Assembly (NCBI RefSeq): GCF_001298265.1
Contig: NZ_LGSZ01000053.1
Span: forward strand, 62,001-126,000
Origin: Allobosea vaviloviae
GTDB lineage: Bacteria; Pseudomonadota; Alphaproteobacteria; Rhizobiales; Beijerinckiaceae
Length of the DNA: 64,000 bases
Reading direction: 5' to 3'
Numbering within the stretch: the stretch's first letter is position 1; each line of letters begins with the position of its first letter. Of this stretch, positions 51,872-62,204 are shown piece after piece. The position numbers and the translations under genes were made by a program. Below the pieces are notes generated by a model. It was not told the origin of the DNA. It saw only the letters and a list, made by a program, of their open reading frames with translations, and did no database searches.

Positions 51872-52583
51872 CGACGTCTACAAGCGCTTCGGCGAGCTGG
51901 AAGTCCTGAAGGGCGTCTCGCTCAGCGTCGAGCCCGGCCAGGTGGTTGCGCTGATCGGGCGCTCGGGCTCCGGCAAGAGCACGCTCCTGCGCTGCATCAA
52001 CGGCCTCGAGGCGATCAATGCCGGCCGCATCGAGGTCGCCGGCCATGTCGTCGACCAGGATCCCAAGAAGCTGCGCGAACTGCGCAAGGATGTCGGCATC
52101 GTCTTCCAGAGCTACAATCTGTTCCCGCACCTGACGGTTGGCCAGAACATCATGCTCTCGCCGCGCATCACGCAGAACGTGCCGACAGCGCAGGCCGAAA
52201 GCCTTGCCCGCGAGGTGCTGGCGCAGGTGGGTCTGTCGGAGAAGTTCGACAGCTACCCCGACAATCTCTCCGGCGGCCAACAGCAGCGCGTCGCGATCGC
52301 CCGCTCGCTGGCGATGCGGCCCAAGGTCATGCTGTTCGACGAGGTCACTTCGGCGCTCGATCCCGAGCTGACCGGCGAGGTGCTGCTGGTCATGGAGAAG
52401 CTCGCCGAGGCCGGCATGACCATGCTCCTGGTGACCCATGAGATGGCCTTCGCCCGCAATGTCGCGAGCACGACCGTCTTCATGCACCAGGGCAAGATCT
52501 GGGAAAGCGGCACCTCGAAGGAGGTCTTCGCCAATCCGCAGACGCCGGAGCTGCGCAACTTCGTCAGCGCCGGCGCGAAATAG
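51852..52583 (+). CDS. amino-acid-type ABC transporter ATP-binding protein (GlnQ family)
   Basis: 243 aa. Walker A GRSGSGKST, Q-loop IVFQSYNLFPHLTV, signature LSGGQQQR, Walker B VMLFDEVTSALD (Glu replaced in the usual DEP by DEV, still with the catalytic Glu), H-loop THEM. AAAGGTGA precedes the ATG. Its stop is 4 bp from the stop of the convergent SDR gene. Confidence 0.94.
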   Translation: MPAVLIDDVYKRFGELEVLKGVSLSVEPGQVVALIGRSGSGKSTLLRCINGLEAINAGRIEVAGHVVDQDPKKLRELRKDVGIVFQSYNLFPHLTVGQNIMLSPRITQNVPTAQAESLAREVLAQVGLSEKFDSYPDNLSGGQQQRVAIARSLAMRPKVMLFDEVTSALDPELTGEVLLVMEKLAEAGMTMLLVTHEMAFARNVASTTVFMHQGKIWESGTSKEVFANPQTPELRNFVSAGAK

Positions 52584-52587
52584 GGCA

Positions 52588-53358
52588 TCAGTCGTTCCAG
52601 ATGCCACCGGTGACGCTGATCGTCTCGCCGGTGATGTAGTCGGCCTGGTCGGACGCCAGGAAGGCGACCGCCTTGGCGATGTCCGAGGGCAGACCCGCAC
52701 GACGCAGCGGGATCGCCTTGGCCCTGTCCTTGGCGGTCGGCAGGCCCGCGGCCGCGCGCTGGATCTCGGATTCGTCGCGCATCTTGGTGTCGACGATCAG
52801 GCCGGGCGCGACCGCGTTGACGCGGATGCCGTATTCGCCGATCTCCAGCGCCAGCGACTGGGTCAGCGAGACCACCGCGAATTTCGAGGCGCAATAGGCG
52901 CCATAGGCCGCGACGCCCGACTTGCCCATCCACGAGGCGATGTTGACGATCGTGCCGCTGCGGCGCTCGACCATGCTCGGTGCGACCTGCCGTGTGACGT
53001 GGAACATGCCGTCGACATTGATGCCGAAGGTCGCCTTCCACTCGGCCTCGGTCGTCTCGAGCAGCTTGCCGACCTTGCAGATGCCGGCATTGTTGACGAG
53101 GATGTCGATCGGTCCGAGCGCAGCGGTCAGCGCGCCGATGCCTTCAGCCACATCGGTGCTGGAGGAGACATCTCCGGACGCGACCACGACCTTGCCGCCA
53201 TCCTTGCCCAGCGCCTGCGCCGTGCCCTGCGCTGCCGCGAGGTCGAGATCGAAGATGCCGACATCGCAGCCCTCCGCCAGAAGCCTGGCCGCGATAGACC
53301 GGCCGATGCCATGCGCCGCGCCGGTGACGATCGCGCGGCGTCCCTGTAGTCCGTACAT
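52588..53358 (-). CDS. SDR-family NAD(P)-dependent oxidoreductase
   Basis: 256 aa classical SDR. AIVTGAAHGIGRSIAARLL, an acidic FDLD after the second strand (favouring NAD), NNAGICKVGKLLETTEAEW, VNIASWMGKSGVAAYGAYCASKFAV (Ser, Tyr-x-x-x-Lys), NAVAPGLIVDTKM. Last gene of the five-gene minus-strand run NIPSNAP-hydrolase-AspDH-SDR-SDR; only 3 bp separate it from the previous SDR gene. Confidence 0.92.
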   Translation of the reverse strand: MYGLQGRRAIVTGAAHGIGRSIAARLLAEGCDVGIFDLDLAAAQGTAQALGKDGGKVVVASGDVSSSTDVAEGIGALTAALGPIDILVNNAGICKVGKLLETTEAEWKATFGINVDGMFHVTRQVAPSMVERRSGTIVNIASWMGKSGVAAYGAYCASKFAVVSLTQSLALEIGEYGIRVNAVAPGLIVDTKMRDESEIQRAAAGLPTAKDRAKAIPLRRAGLPSDIAKAVAFLASDQADYITGETISVTGGIWND

Positions 53359-53361
53359 GCC

Positions 53362-54147
<786 letters not shown>

Positions 54148-54198
54148 CTCAATGCCTTTCCTTCGACCTGTTCGCCATCCGATTCGCCACGATGACGC

Positions 54199-55005
54199 TC
54201 ACAGCATCACCACGGGCGAGAAATGCTGCTCGACGGCCGCCAGCAGAGCTTGCGCCACGATCCAGGAGGATTTCGGATTGGCCGGCGAGGGCCTGTTCGC
54301 GATCGTCAGCGCCATCGTGCCGAACTCGCTCGACGCCGTGACCACATGCATGTTGCCGGTCGCCGCCGGGTCGCAAACCACATCGACGCCCGTCGCCTCG
54401 AAACCCGGCCCCGCCAGGGCCAGCGCCGCCGCGACATTGAGGTTCTGCGGATAAAGCGCCGCGGCCTCGCGCGCGGTTCCCGAGAACAGCGTCACAGGCT
54501 GCGACAGCGTCGCAGGATCATGCCCCAGCCGCTGCAATTCCGCGCTCCAGGCTGCGGGCGGCTTGCGCGATTCGTATCGCAGATCGAGCTGCGTCGCATG
54601 GCGCACCGCCCGGACATAATCGAGCCCGCCGAGCGCGCCCGACGCCAGCAGGAGCCGCCCTCCCCCCTTGCGGGCCGTGGCGACGAGATCGGCGAGCAAG
54701 GCCTCGCCGTGCAGTGCGCCGATCGACGAGATCAGCACCGGCAGACCAAGCGCAAGGCAGCCCGGCACGCTGTCGCGCACCGCCGCATGGCCGGCAGCCT
54801 CGATCACCAGATCGGGCGCGTAGGCTTCCACCTCGTCCAGGCTGGCGAGCGCCGTGCAGCTGTCCGGCACCCGCGGCCGCGACGGCGAGTCCGGACGTAG
54901 CAAGACGCCGAGCGCATAGCCCGGCTCCGACGCCGCCAGCAGCGCGGCGGCGATATCGCTTGCGATCGCGCCGAAACCGATCAGCACGACACGACGGCTC
55001 TTCAC
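54199..55005 (-). CDS. L-aspartate dehydrogenase-like protein (NadX family)
   Basis: 268 aa. Rossmann start VVLIGFGAIASDIAAALL; DLVIEAAGHAAVRDSVPGCL; LPVLISSIGALHGEALL; GRLLLASGALGGLDYVRAV; C-terminal NLNVAAALALAGPGF and DPAATGNMHVVTASSEFG. This is the aspartate-dehydrogenase pattern, but here it stands in a catabolic operon, not beside nadA/nadC, so the substrate may be another amino acid or imine. GTG at 55005 overlaps the hydrolase stop as GTGA; ATG at 55023 is the alternative. Confidence 0.85.
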   Translation of the reverse strand: MKSRRVVLIGFGAIASDIAAALLAASEPGYALGVLLRPDSPSRPRVPDSCTALASLDEVEAYAPDLVIEAAGHAAVRDSVPGCLALGLPVLISSIGALHGEALLADLVATARKGGGRLLLASGALGGLDYVRAVRHATQLDLRYESRKPPAAWSAELQRLGHDPATLSQPVTLFSGTAREAAALYPQNLNVAAALALAGPGFEATGVDVVCDPAATGNMHVVTASSEFGTMALTIANRPSPANPKSSWIVAQALLAAVEQHFSPVVML

Positions 55006-55829
55006 GCCAGCTCTCCGACCCATTCGGCGATCTTGGCCGAGAAGGCATCCGGCCGCGAGACCGGGAAGAAATGCCCGCCATTGTCGAGCAGGATCTTGCG
55101 GCTGCCGGGCAGCGCCGCGGCCAGATCCTCCTGCAGGAAGGACGGCACAATCATGTCGTCGCGGGCGCCCAGAACCAGCGTCGGCATCGGCAACGACGCG
55201 ATCGTCTCCGAGCCGTCGAAGGAGAGCAGCGCGTCGATGCGCTCGCGGACCACCTGCCGTGCCGCGACCGAGGTGGGCGCGGCGGCGATCGCCGCCTCAT
55301 AGACGCCCCAGTTCGCTTCGAGCCAGACCGGCGGATAGGAGATCAGTACCGCGGTCGCGGCATAGGCCTGCGGGTTCTCGTCGAGGATCGAGCGGCGGGC
55401 GCCGAACAGCCCGGTCATGTAGCGGCTCGGCTTGAGCCAGCTCGCGCTCAGGATCAGCCCGGCGAGCCGCTCCGGCGCGATCGCGCCCAGCGCCTGGCCG
55501 ATGCAGCCGCCGGTCGAATGGCCCAGCAGCACGGCCCGATCCACTCCCGCCGCATCGAGCACGCTCAGGCAGTCCCGCGCGAGCTGGTCGATGGTGCAGG
55601 GCGCGCTTCCGCGCGTGCTCGCCGCGATGCCGCGCTGGTCGAAGCGGATGACGCGGCAGGAGCGCGCCAGCGTCGCCGCATTGCTTTTCCAGAAGCCGGC
55701 CGTACCTCCGAGCCCGCTGACGAGCAGCAGCACCGGCCCCTGCCCCTCGGAATAGGCCTGGAGCAGGGCGCCATCCGGCGTCTCGACGGTGAAGGCGCCG
55801 GAAGGTCCCGAAATGGACGCGGCACTCAT
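55002..55829 (-). CDS. alpha/beta hydrolase
   Basis: 275 aa. Oxyanion HG-equivalent LLLVSGLGGTAGFW, nucleophile elbow LLGHSTGGCIGQ, acid in LVLGARDDMIVP, His in LDNGGHFFPVSRPDAF. Fold family of ester, lactone and C-C bond hydrolases, for example enol-lactone hydrolases. ATG at 55829 overlaps the NIPSNAP stop (ATGA). Confidence 0.9.
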   Translation of the reverse strand: MSAASISGPSGAFTVETPDGALLQAYSEGQGPVLLLVSGLGGTAGFWKSNAATLARSCRVIRFDQRGIAASTRGSAPCTIDQLARDCLSVLDAAGVDRAVLLGHSTGGCIGQALGAIAPERLAGLILSASWLKPSRYMTGLFGARRSILDENPQAYAATAVLISYPPVWLEANWGVYEAAIAAAPTSVAARQVVRERIDALLSFDGSETIASLPMPTLVLGARDDMIVPSFLQEDLAAALPGSRKILLDNGGHFFPVSRPDAFSAKIAEWVGELA

Positions 55830-56140
55830 TGCAGAGGCGAATAGGAGACGGGGGTCAGGATGCGCGTATCCTGGATGTCGATCAGCCCATCGACGCGCTT
55901 GAGGTAATCCTGCCAGCGCGGGTCGGCCAGCATCGTCTTTCGCTTGGCGGCGCGCTCGTCGAGGCTGTTGTAGCTCCACAGCGCAACGACATGGTTCAGC
56001 TCGCCGATCTCGGTGGTGAAATAGGCGATGAAGGTGCCCAGATGCTCCTTCTGCAGCGGCAGGCCATACTCGCCATAAACCTTCACGAATTCAGCCAGTT
56101 TGCCGGCCTTGATGCGGTAGTCGCGCTCTTCATAGATCAT
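55826..56140 (-). CDS. NIPSNAP family protein
   Basis: 104 aa dimeric ferredoxin-like domain: MIYEERDYRIKAGKLAEFVKVYGEYGLPLQKEHLG, GTFIAYFTTEIGELNHVVALWSYNSLDERAAKR and ARDPRW-like DPRWQDYLK. Small NIPSNAP proteins accompany many catabolic operons, but their chemistry is not established. First gene of the operon. Confidence 0.93.
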   Translation of the reverse strand: MIYEERDYRIKAGKLAEFVKVYGEYGLPLQKEHLGTFIAYFTTEIGELNHVVALWSYNSLDERAAKRKTMLADPRWQDYLKRVDGLIDIQDTRILTPVSYSPLQ

Positions 56141-56670
56141 CGTTCGCCTGCCTTCGATCCGTCGTTTCGAGGGATGACCCCTCATATATCTCAGTTCGCG
56201 ATGCCCGGACGCCGAACGATCCCATCGGATGCGAAGCGATCAGACGGCTCGGCATCGTCCTGCATCCTGCCGGGAACAAGGCTGACCGCTGAGCCAGCGT
56301 CGCCTGCATGCCGAATCCGCAGACAGGATACATATATCAGGCCATCGCATTTGGATTGCCGTCCCGGCACCGATCTTGACCAGGAAGACGCCAGTAGGAC
56401 GGTTCGTTCAAGGCCTGTCAATTGCGTCGGCGCGATCGGATCAGCCCGCCATTCACACGCCAGACTCGGCTTGTGACGTGCCCGTCAGGAGAATGCCGTC
56501 ATCTCCATCATGCGACCCCACATCTGTCTCTCATAGGATCCGCTTGCCAGTTGCCGACCCCGGATCGGGCGCCGGTCCTCGTGAAGACGGCCGGCCATGC
56601 GATCCCCGACTGTTGCCAATCGCAGCGCGCACCGCCAAAGACGGTGCGACAGGCAGCCAACGGCCGGACC
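56141..56670. other. divergent intergenic region before the NIPSNAP operon and cfa
   Basis: About 530 bp. CATATATC occurs twice (56183-56190 and 56331-56338) in otherwise GC-rich DNA; these may belong to the NIPSNAP-operon promoter/operator. The cfa frame stays open upstream from 56422, but nothing in it resembles a CFA synthase N-terminus. No RNA or small gene seen. Confidence 0.45.
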
Positions 56671-57972
56671 ATGGACAGCGACCAAAAACGCCTCGCCGCG
56701 CTGCGGCACCTCCTGACGCAGGCGCATGAGAAGCTCGGGCTCAAGCTCGGCTTCCGGCTCTGGGACGGCAGCTGCGCCCCCGCCGGCTGGCCGGTCGATG
56801 GGCTGGCCATCGCGATCCGCGATTCAGGCGCTGTCGCGGCGCTGGTGCGCAAGCCCAGGCTCGACACACTTCTCAACCTGCATGTCAGCGATCGCATCGC
56901 CCTGCTCAACGGCTCGATCTTCGATCTCGCCGCCGCGCGGCCCGAGGGCAAGGTCGGGCGGCTGGCTCGCACCATCTCGAAGCGCGCCGTCTTCGACGTG
57001 CTGCGCCGCTTCGTCTTCGCGCCCGGCACGGCGCCGGCCAGCGTCGCTCATCTCAAGGGCGACGAGATCGCCCGCGACGGTGCTCCCGCCACGAACAAGG
57101 CCAATATCGCCTATCACTACGACGTCTCGAACGCCTTCTACCGGCTCTTCCTCGACGAGGAGATGGTCTACACCTGCGCCTATTTCACCGAGGACCATGG
57201 CGATCTGGAGCGAGCCCAGCGCGACAAGCTCGACATGATCTGCCGCAAGCTGCGGCTGAAGCCAGGCGACCGCCTGCTCGACATCGGCTGTGGCTGGGGC
57301 GCGCTGATCTGCCATGCCGCCCAGCATTACGGCGTCGAGGCCCATGGCGTGACGCTGGCGCAAGAGCAACTGGCGCTGGCGCGCGAAAAGGTCGAGCGGC
57401 TGGGTCTGCAGGACAAGGTGACGCTTCACCTCAAGGACTTCACCCAGATGGAGGGCGAGTTCGACAAGATCTCGTCGATCGGCATGTTCGAGCATGTCGG
57501 CATCGCCAACCACCCGGCCTATTTCAAGGCAGTGAACCGGCTCTTGCGGCCGCGTGGCCTGTACCTGCACCACACCATCTCGCGCCGCGCCAAGAAGACC
57601 GACAAGGCCTTCAACAAGATGCCGCCCGAATATCGCGCCCTGGTGCGCTATATCTTCCCCGGCGGCGAACTCGACCATCTGGGCATGTCGATCGCCAACC
57701 TCGAACGCCATGGCTTCGAGGTCCACGACGTCGAGGGTTGGCGCGAGCACTACCAGCGCACGACACGGCTCTGGTGGGAGCGGCTCAACGCGCGCAGGAG
57801 CGAGGCCGAGGCCGAGATCGGCCCCGAACGCACACGGATGTGGCTGCTGTATCTCGCCGGCTGCTCGCTCGCCTTCGAGCGCGGCGGCGCGCTGGTCAAC
57901 CAGACGCTGGTCTCGAAGCGCCGCAAGGGCGCCTCTGGCCTGCCGCTGACGCGGGAAGATCTCTATCGCTGA
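56671..57972 (+). CDS. cfa: cyclopropane-fatty-acyl-phospholipid synthase
   Basis: 433 aa SAM-dependent methyltransferase adding a methylene bridge to unsaturated membrane lipid acyl chains. An N-terminal lipid-binding region (FRLWDGSCAP, GSIFDLAAARPEG) precedes the core: NIAYHYDVSNAFYRLFLDEEMVYTCAYF, SAM motif LLDIGCGWGALICHAAQHYGVEAHGVTLA (about residue 202 on), SIGMFEHVG, YLHHTISRR, FPGGELDHLG and EGWREHYQRT. ATG at 56671 gives the normal length. Confidence 0.95.
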   Translation: MDSDQKRLAALRHLLTQAHEKLGLKLGFRLWDGSCAPAGWPVDGLAIAIRDSGAVAALVRKPRLDTLLNLHVSDRIALLNGSIFDLAAARPEGKVGRLARTISKRAVFDVLRRFVFAPGTAPASVAHLKGDEIARDGAPATNKANIAYHYDVSNAFYRLFLDEEMVYTCAYFTEDHGDLERAQRDKLDMICRKLRLKPGDRLLDIGCGWGALICHAAQHYGVEAHGVTLAQEQLALAREKVERLGLQDKVTLHLKDFTQMEGEFDKISSIGMFEHVGIANHPAYFKAVNRLLRPRGLYLHHTISRRAKKTDKAFNKMPPEYRALVRYIFPGGELDHLGMSIANLERHGFEVHDVEGWREHYQRTTRLWWERLNARRSEAEAEIGPERTRMWLLYLAGCSLAFERGGALVNQTLVSKRRKGASGLPLTREDLYR

Positions 57973-57986
57973 TCGGCGCCGCGCGC

Positions 57987-58067
57987 GTCATGGTCGGCCT
58001 TGAGCCGACCATCTCGGGAGGAGAACGCTCTCGTCGAAGAGATCCTCGGGTCAAGCCCGAGGATGAC
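57987..58067. repeat. GTCAT...ATGAC palindromic element (copy 8, GTCATGGTCGG type)
   Basis: GTCATGGTCGGC-CTTGA-GCCGACCAT then GATCCTCGGG-TCAAG-CCCGAGGATGAC, two hairpins. Fills the gap between convergent cfa and the DUF2853-like gene. Confidence 0.86.
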
Positions 58068-58082
58068 GCTGCGAAGGCAGCC

Positions 58083-58400
58083 CTACTTCTTCACGAAGAG
58101 GTCGAGCTTCCCGTAGTGCTCGGCGAGGAGATAGTAGAAGGTCAGGCGCGACTTGGTCTTGTCCGCCTTCATATGCTCGCAGATCGCCTTGACCGAGGCG
58201 TCGAGGTCGGCGGTCTTCAGGCCGAGCTTCTTCTTCAGGAAATTCTCGCGGACCCGCTCCAATTCGGCCGCATCCGAGCAGGCGACATAGCGGGTGTCCG
58301 GCTTGCCCATGACGAGCGCATAGGATTTGGACATGCCCGCGAAGGCCGCTTCATTGAGCGGCTTCTTGGCGAATTTCTTGACGTCGGCGAGATGATCCAT
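58083..58400 (-). CDS. DUF2853-like small protein
   Basis: 105 aa from the ATG of MDHLADVKKFAKK at 58400. All-helical, lysine-rich, no signal peptide. The C-terminal half AELERVRENFLKKKLGLKTADLDASVKAICEHM, then KTKSRLTFYYLLAEHYGKL, matches my memory of DUF2853; the function is unknown. The single cysteines in CSDAAE and ICEHM are not arranged as a metal site. Confidence 0.75.
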   Translation of the reverse strand: MDHLADVKKFAKKPLNEAAFAGMSKSYALVMGKPDTRYVACSDAAELERVRENFLKKKLGLKTADLDASVKAICEHMKADKTKSRLTFYYLLAEHYGKLDLFVKK

Positions 58401-58638
58401 CGGTAGCCCCTCTTGGGCTGGAAGGCGGCGCCCCCCAGCGTGCCAGTTGTCGCGCCACAAACGTTAACGCGCTTTTTTGCCGCAGGCGAGGGGCGCAAGG
58501 CGGCCGCCACACTTTTTCCGCGCATGCCGGGTGCCGCCCGCGATGCGCCGGGAGGATGCCGCCCCTGCGGGTGCGCGGGTTGAGCCCGCCGCCGCAAGAT
58601 GCTGCGATGCAGCATTGGAGACGAAAGCGATCCTACCG

Positions 58639-59586
58639 ATGAAGCCGACCATTCTGATGGCGCCCAAGATGCCCGCCTCGCTCGTCGCCCGGCTGCAGCA
58701 GAGCTATGAGCTGCTGGGCCCCATCGAACGCCCGACAGCCGATGCCTTGCCTACTGGTGCGGCGGAGGCACGCGTGCTGCTGACGGTCGGAGGCTGGCGC
58801 ACGGATGCGGCCCTGATGCAGGCCTTGCCGAAGCTCGGCCTCGTCGCCTGTTACGGCACCGGCATCGAGGGCGTCGACCAGGCCCATGCCAAGGCGAGCG
58901 GCATCCTGCTCAGCAATGGCGGCGACGCCAATGCGGATGCGGTGGCGGAATTCGCTGTCGGGCTGATGCTCGCCAGCGTCCGCCAGATCGGCAAGGGCGA
59001 CCGCTTCATTCGCTCGGGCCGCTGGACCGGCACCGCGATCGAACGCATGCCGATCCTGCCGGGCCTCGCCGGCCGCAGGCTCGGCATCTACGGGCTGGGC
59101 TCCATCGGCACCCGGATCGCGACGCTGGCAAAGGTCTTCGGCATGGAGATCGGCTACCACAACCGCTCGCGGCGCCCGGATTTGCCCTATCACTATGAGG
59201 ACAGCCTGGTCGGCCTCGCCGCATGGTCGGAGGTGTTGATGGTCGCTGTTCGCGCCAGTGCGGAAACCCGCCATGCCGTGAACGCCCCGGTGCTCCAGGC
59301 GCTGGGCCCCAAGGGCCATCTCGTCAACATCTCCCGCGGCCTCGCCGTCGACGAGGCGGCGCTGTGCGAGGCGCTGGAGACCGGCACGATCGCAGGCGCG
59401 GGCCTCGACGTCTTCGAGCACGAGCCGAACGTGCCCGACCGCCTCAAGGCGATCGACAACGTGGTGCTCACCCCGCACATCGCCGCGATGGCCGACAGCG
59501 CCCAACTCGCCCAGCAGGAGCTGCTGATGCGCAACCTCGACGCCTTCTTCGCCGGACAGCCCCTGCCCTCGGGCGTTCCCCTTTAA
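58639..59586 (+). CDS. D-2-hydroxyacid dehydrogenase (NAD(P)-dependent)
   Basis: 315 aa, hydroxypyruvate/glyoxylate-reductase type. GRRLGIYGLGSIGTRIATLA; NRSRRPD after the second strand (Arg pair favours NADP); intact catalytic set Arg in NISRGLAVDE, Glu in DVFEHEP, His in LTPHIAAMAD. ATG at 58639; the frame is open upstream to 58477 but without homology features. Confidence 0.92.
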   Translation: MKPTILMAPKMPASLVARLQQSYELLGPIERPTADALPTGAAEARVLLTVGGWRTDAALMQALPKLGLVACYGTGIEGVDQAHAKASGILLSNGGDANADAVAEFAVGLMLASVRQIGKGDRFIRSGRWTGTAIERMPILPGLAGRRLGIYGLGSIGTRIATLAKVFGMEIGYHNRSRRPDLPYHYEDSLVGLAAWSEVLMVAVRASAETRHAVNAPVLQALGPKGHLVNISRGLAVDEAALCEALETGTIAGAGLDVFEHEPNVPDRLKAIDNVVLTPHIAAMADSAQLAQQELLMRNLDAFFAGQPLPSGVPL

Positions 59587-59596
59587 GGACGCCTCG

Positions 59597-60127
59597 TCAG
59601 GGCAGGACCACCACCGGCGTCCCCATGCGGACGCGGGCATAGAGGTCCGAGACGTCGTGGTTGTGCATGCGGAAGCAGCCATAGGATGCGGCCGTGCCGA
59701 TCGTGCCGGGCATGTTGGTGCCGTGGATGGCGTATTCGCCGCCGGGTCCGAGCCCGATCACGCGCGCCCCCATCGGGTTGCGCGGCGAGCCGCCGGGAAT
59801 GACGTCGGGCAGGCGCGGATTGTCGCGCTTCACCGAGGCCGGTGGGCTCCAGGCCGGATCGACCTGCATTTCCTCGACATATTTGACGCCGCGCCACTGC
59901 TTCCCGGCCTTGCCGACCGCGATGGTGTAGGCGATCGCCTGGCCGCCCTGGGTCACGAGATAGAGCCGGCGCTCGCCGGTCCGGATCACGATCGTGCCGG
60001 GCTGATAGCGCGCATCCGGCACCTGGACGACCTCGCGCGCCATCGCAGCCTGGCCGGCCAGAAGCGACAACAGCAGCGCGATCGCCGCCGCCAGCAGGAT
60101 ATCGATCGAAGCTCGCTGTTTGGCCAT
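59597..60127 (-). CDS. L,D-transpeptidase (YkuD/ErfK family)
   Basis: 176 aa exported enzyme making 3-3 peptidoglycan crosslinks or attaching envelope proteins. Signal segment ILLAAAIALLLSLLAGQAAMA, then the YkuD domain: GTIVIRTGERRLYLV, IPGGSPRNPMGARVIGL and active site AIHGTNMPGTIGTAASYGCFRM (in parts) with His and Cys of HGT...SYGCFRMHN. ATG at 60127 with GGAG upstream. Confidence 0.94.
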   Translation of the reverse strand: MAKQRASIDILLAAAIALLLSLLAGQAAMAREVVQVPDARYQPGTIVIRTGERRLYLVTQGGQAIAYTIAVGKAGKQWRGVKYVEEMQVDPAWSPPASVKRDNPRLPDVIPGGSPRNPMGARVIGLGPGGEYAIHGTNMPGTIGTAASYGCFRMHNHDVSDLYARVRMGTPVVVLP

Positions 60128-60247
60128 GGCCACATCTCCGCGCGGACGACAGGCGAGAGATGTGGCGCCAATCCCCTGAATCGGGGGTTGAGCGACATGG
60201 TGAAGGGGTGATTCAGGATGAATCGGCCGTGAATCCGCCCATTCGGC

Positions 60248-61102
60248 TCAGGCGGCGGGATTCAGGCGGTGCTGTTGCGGCAGCAGGAAGGGCAGCCCCG
60301 GCGCCGGCGCGCGGCTGAGCGAGAGATCGACCTTGAAGACCTGCCGCAGCAGCGCATCATTCAGCGTTTTGGCTGGCGCGCCTTGGGCGATGATGCGGCC
60401 CTGATCCATCACCACGAGATGATCGGCATAGGTCACCGCGAGGTTGAGGTCGTGCAGCACGACCAGCACCGCGACCCCGCGCCCCGCGATGCTGCGCGCC
60501 ATGTCGAGCAGCGCGAGTTGGTGGCACAGATCGAGGCTGGCGATCGGCTCGTCCAGGAACAGCACCTGCCGCTCGCAGACGCTGCGGCCGGCTTCCATCT
60601 GGCAGAGCACGCGGGCGAACTGGACGCGCTGCTGCTCGCCGCCCGACAGGGTCTGGTAGCGCCGGCTGGCCAGCTCGAGCACGCCCGCAGCCGCCAGGCA
60701 TTCGCCGATCAGGGCTTCGCGGCGCTGGCGCGACAGCGCCCGGCCGACGCCGTCGACACCGAGGCGCGCGACCTCGTAGACGCTGAACGGGAAAACCAGC
60801 CGTGCATGCTGCGCCATCACGACGCGCTGGCAGGCCAGCCGCCAGCCAGGAATCGACGCCAGCGCCTCGCCATCGACGAGAATCGAACCGGCTGAGGGCT
60901 TGAGCTCCCCGGTCAGGAGCTTCAGCAGGGTCGATTTGCCCGCGCCATTGGGGCCGATCAGGATCGTGGTCTTGCCCGGGGCCAGCGTCAGCGAGGCCTC
61001 GCGGACCAGATGCCGGCCGCCGGCCGCAAAGCTGATGCCCTGCCCGGCAACGATCGCCCGCGAGGCGGGCGCGGAGGCCTCGGATATGACGGTCTCAGAC
61101 AT
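60248..61102 (-). CDS. hmuV: haem ABC transporter ATP-binding protein
   Basis: 284 aa. Walker A GPNGAGKST, signature LSGGEQQR with VQFARVL, Walker B VLFLDEPIASLD, H-loop LHDLN. The insert GRSVCERQV between signature and Walker B is typical of HmuV. Start ATG at 61102, inside the hmuU 3' end. Last gene of hmuTUV. Confidence 0.93.
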   Translation of the reverse strand: MSETVISEASAPASRAIVAGQGISFAAGGRHLVREASLTLAPGKTTILIGPNGAGKSTLLKLLTGELKPSAGSILVDGEALASIPGWRLACQRVVMAQHARLVFPFSVYEVARLGVDGVGRALSRQRREALIGECLAAAGVLELASRRYQTLSGGEQQRVQFARVLCQMEAGRSVCERQVLFLDEPIASLDLCHQLALLDMARSIAGRGVAVLVVLHDLNLAVTYADHLVVMDQGRIIAQGAPAKTLNDALLRQVFKVDLSLSRAPAPGLPFLLPQQHRLNPAA

Positions 61103-62204
61103 CGAGCGCACTCGAGCGGCGCAGCAGCAGCCACAGGAAGAAGGGAGCCCCGATCGCGGCGGTGACGATGCCGATCGGCAGTTCGGCCGGCGCCACGATC
61201 AGCCGGGCCGCGATATCGGCGCCGACCAGCAGCATCGCGCCGCCGAGCGCCGAGAGCGGCAGCAGCAGGCGATGGTCGGGCCCGATCGCGAGCCGCACGA
61301 GATGCGGCACCACGATGCCGACGAAGCCGATCATGCCGGCGGTGGCGACGCTGGCACCCACCGCCAGCGCCACCAGGATGATCGCCATCGCCTTCACGCG
61401 CTGGACGGGTATGCCGAGATGATAGGCCTCGGCCTCCCCCAGCATCAGCCCGTTGAGCCCCCGCGCCAGCAGCGGCATCGCCAGCAGAAGCGGCAGCACG
61501 ATCGGCGCGACGGCCGAGAGCTTGGTCCAGCTCGCGCCGCCGAGGCTGCCGAGCGACCAGAAGGTCAGATCGCGCAATTGCCGGTCGTCCGACAGATAGG
61601 CCAGCAGCCCCGTCAGCGCGCCGGCGAGCGCGCCGAGCGCCACGCCGGCGAGCAGCATGGTCGCGACCGAGGTGCGCCCGTCCCGCGTGGCGATGATATA
61701 AAGCGCCAGCGTCGAGATCAGCCCGCCGCAGAAAGCCCCGAAGGGCAGGACCGCGAAAGGCAGCTTCATCGTCATCCCGCTGAGCAAGCGATCGCCGAGC
61801 ACGATCGTGGCGGCGGCGGCAAGACCCGCACCCGCCGAAACGCCAACAAGCCCGGGATCGGCCAGCGGGTTGCGGAACAGCCCCTGCATCAGCGCGCCGG
61901 AGACCGCCAGCGCCGCCCCGATCAACAGGCCGATCAGCACGCGCGGCAGCCGGATGTTGAGCACGACGAGGACGTCGCGGCCCTGCAGCAGCGCGTCATC
62001 GCCCGAGAGCCGCGCCATCAGGATCTCCGCGACGCGGCCGGGCGGAATCGCGATCGCACCCTGGCCGATCGCCACGATCGTCAGCGCCAGGCAGGCGAGC
62101 GTGAGCCCGACGACCGTGATGAGCGCCATGCGCCGCCGCCCATCGACAAAGGCTGCGAGCGAGGGTGCTGCCATGGCTCGGGGCGCAGACGAGGCGAGGG
62201 TCAC
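61095..62204 (-). CDS. hmuU: haem ABC transporter permease
   Basis: 369 aa FecCD family, about ten membrane segments. NIRLPRVLIGLLIGAALAVSGALMQGLFRNPLADPGLVGVSAGAG (in parts) is diagnostic, as is GMIGFVGIVVPHLVRLAIGPDHR. GTG start at 62204 overlaps the hmuT stop as GTGA, which fixes the start. Confidence 0.94.
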   Translation of the reverse strand: MTLASSAPRAMAAPSLAAFVDGRRRMALITVVGLTLACLALTIVAIGQGAIAIPPGRVAEILMARLSGDDALLQGRDVLVVLNIRLPRVLIGLLIGAALAVSGALMQGLFRNPLADPGLVGVSAGAGLAAAATIVLGDRLLSGMTMKLPFAVLPFGAFCGGLISTLALYIIATRDGRTSVATMLLAGVALGALAGALTGLLAYLSDDRQLRDLTFWSLGSLGGASWTKLSAVAPIVLPLLLAMPLLARGLNGLMLGEAEAYHLGIPVQRVKAMAIILVALAVGASVATAGMIGFVGIVVPHLVRLAIGPDHRLLLPLSALGGAMLLVGADIAARLIVAPAELPIGIVTAAIGAPFFLWLLLRRSSALDV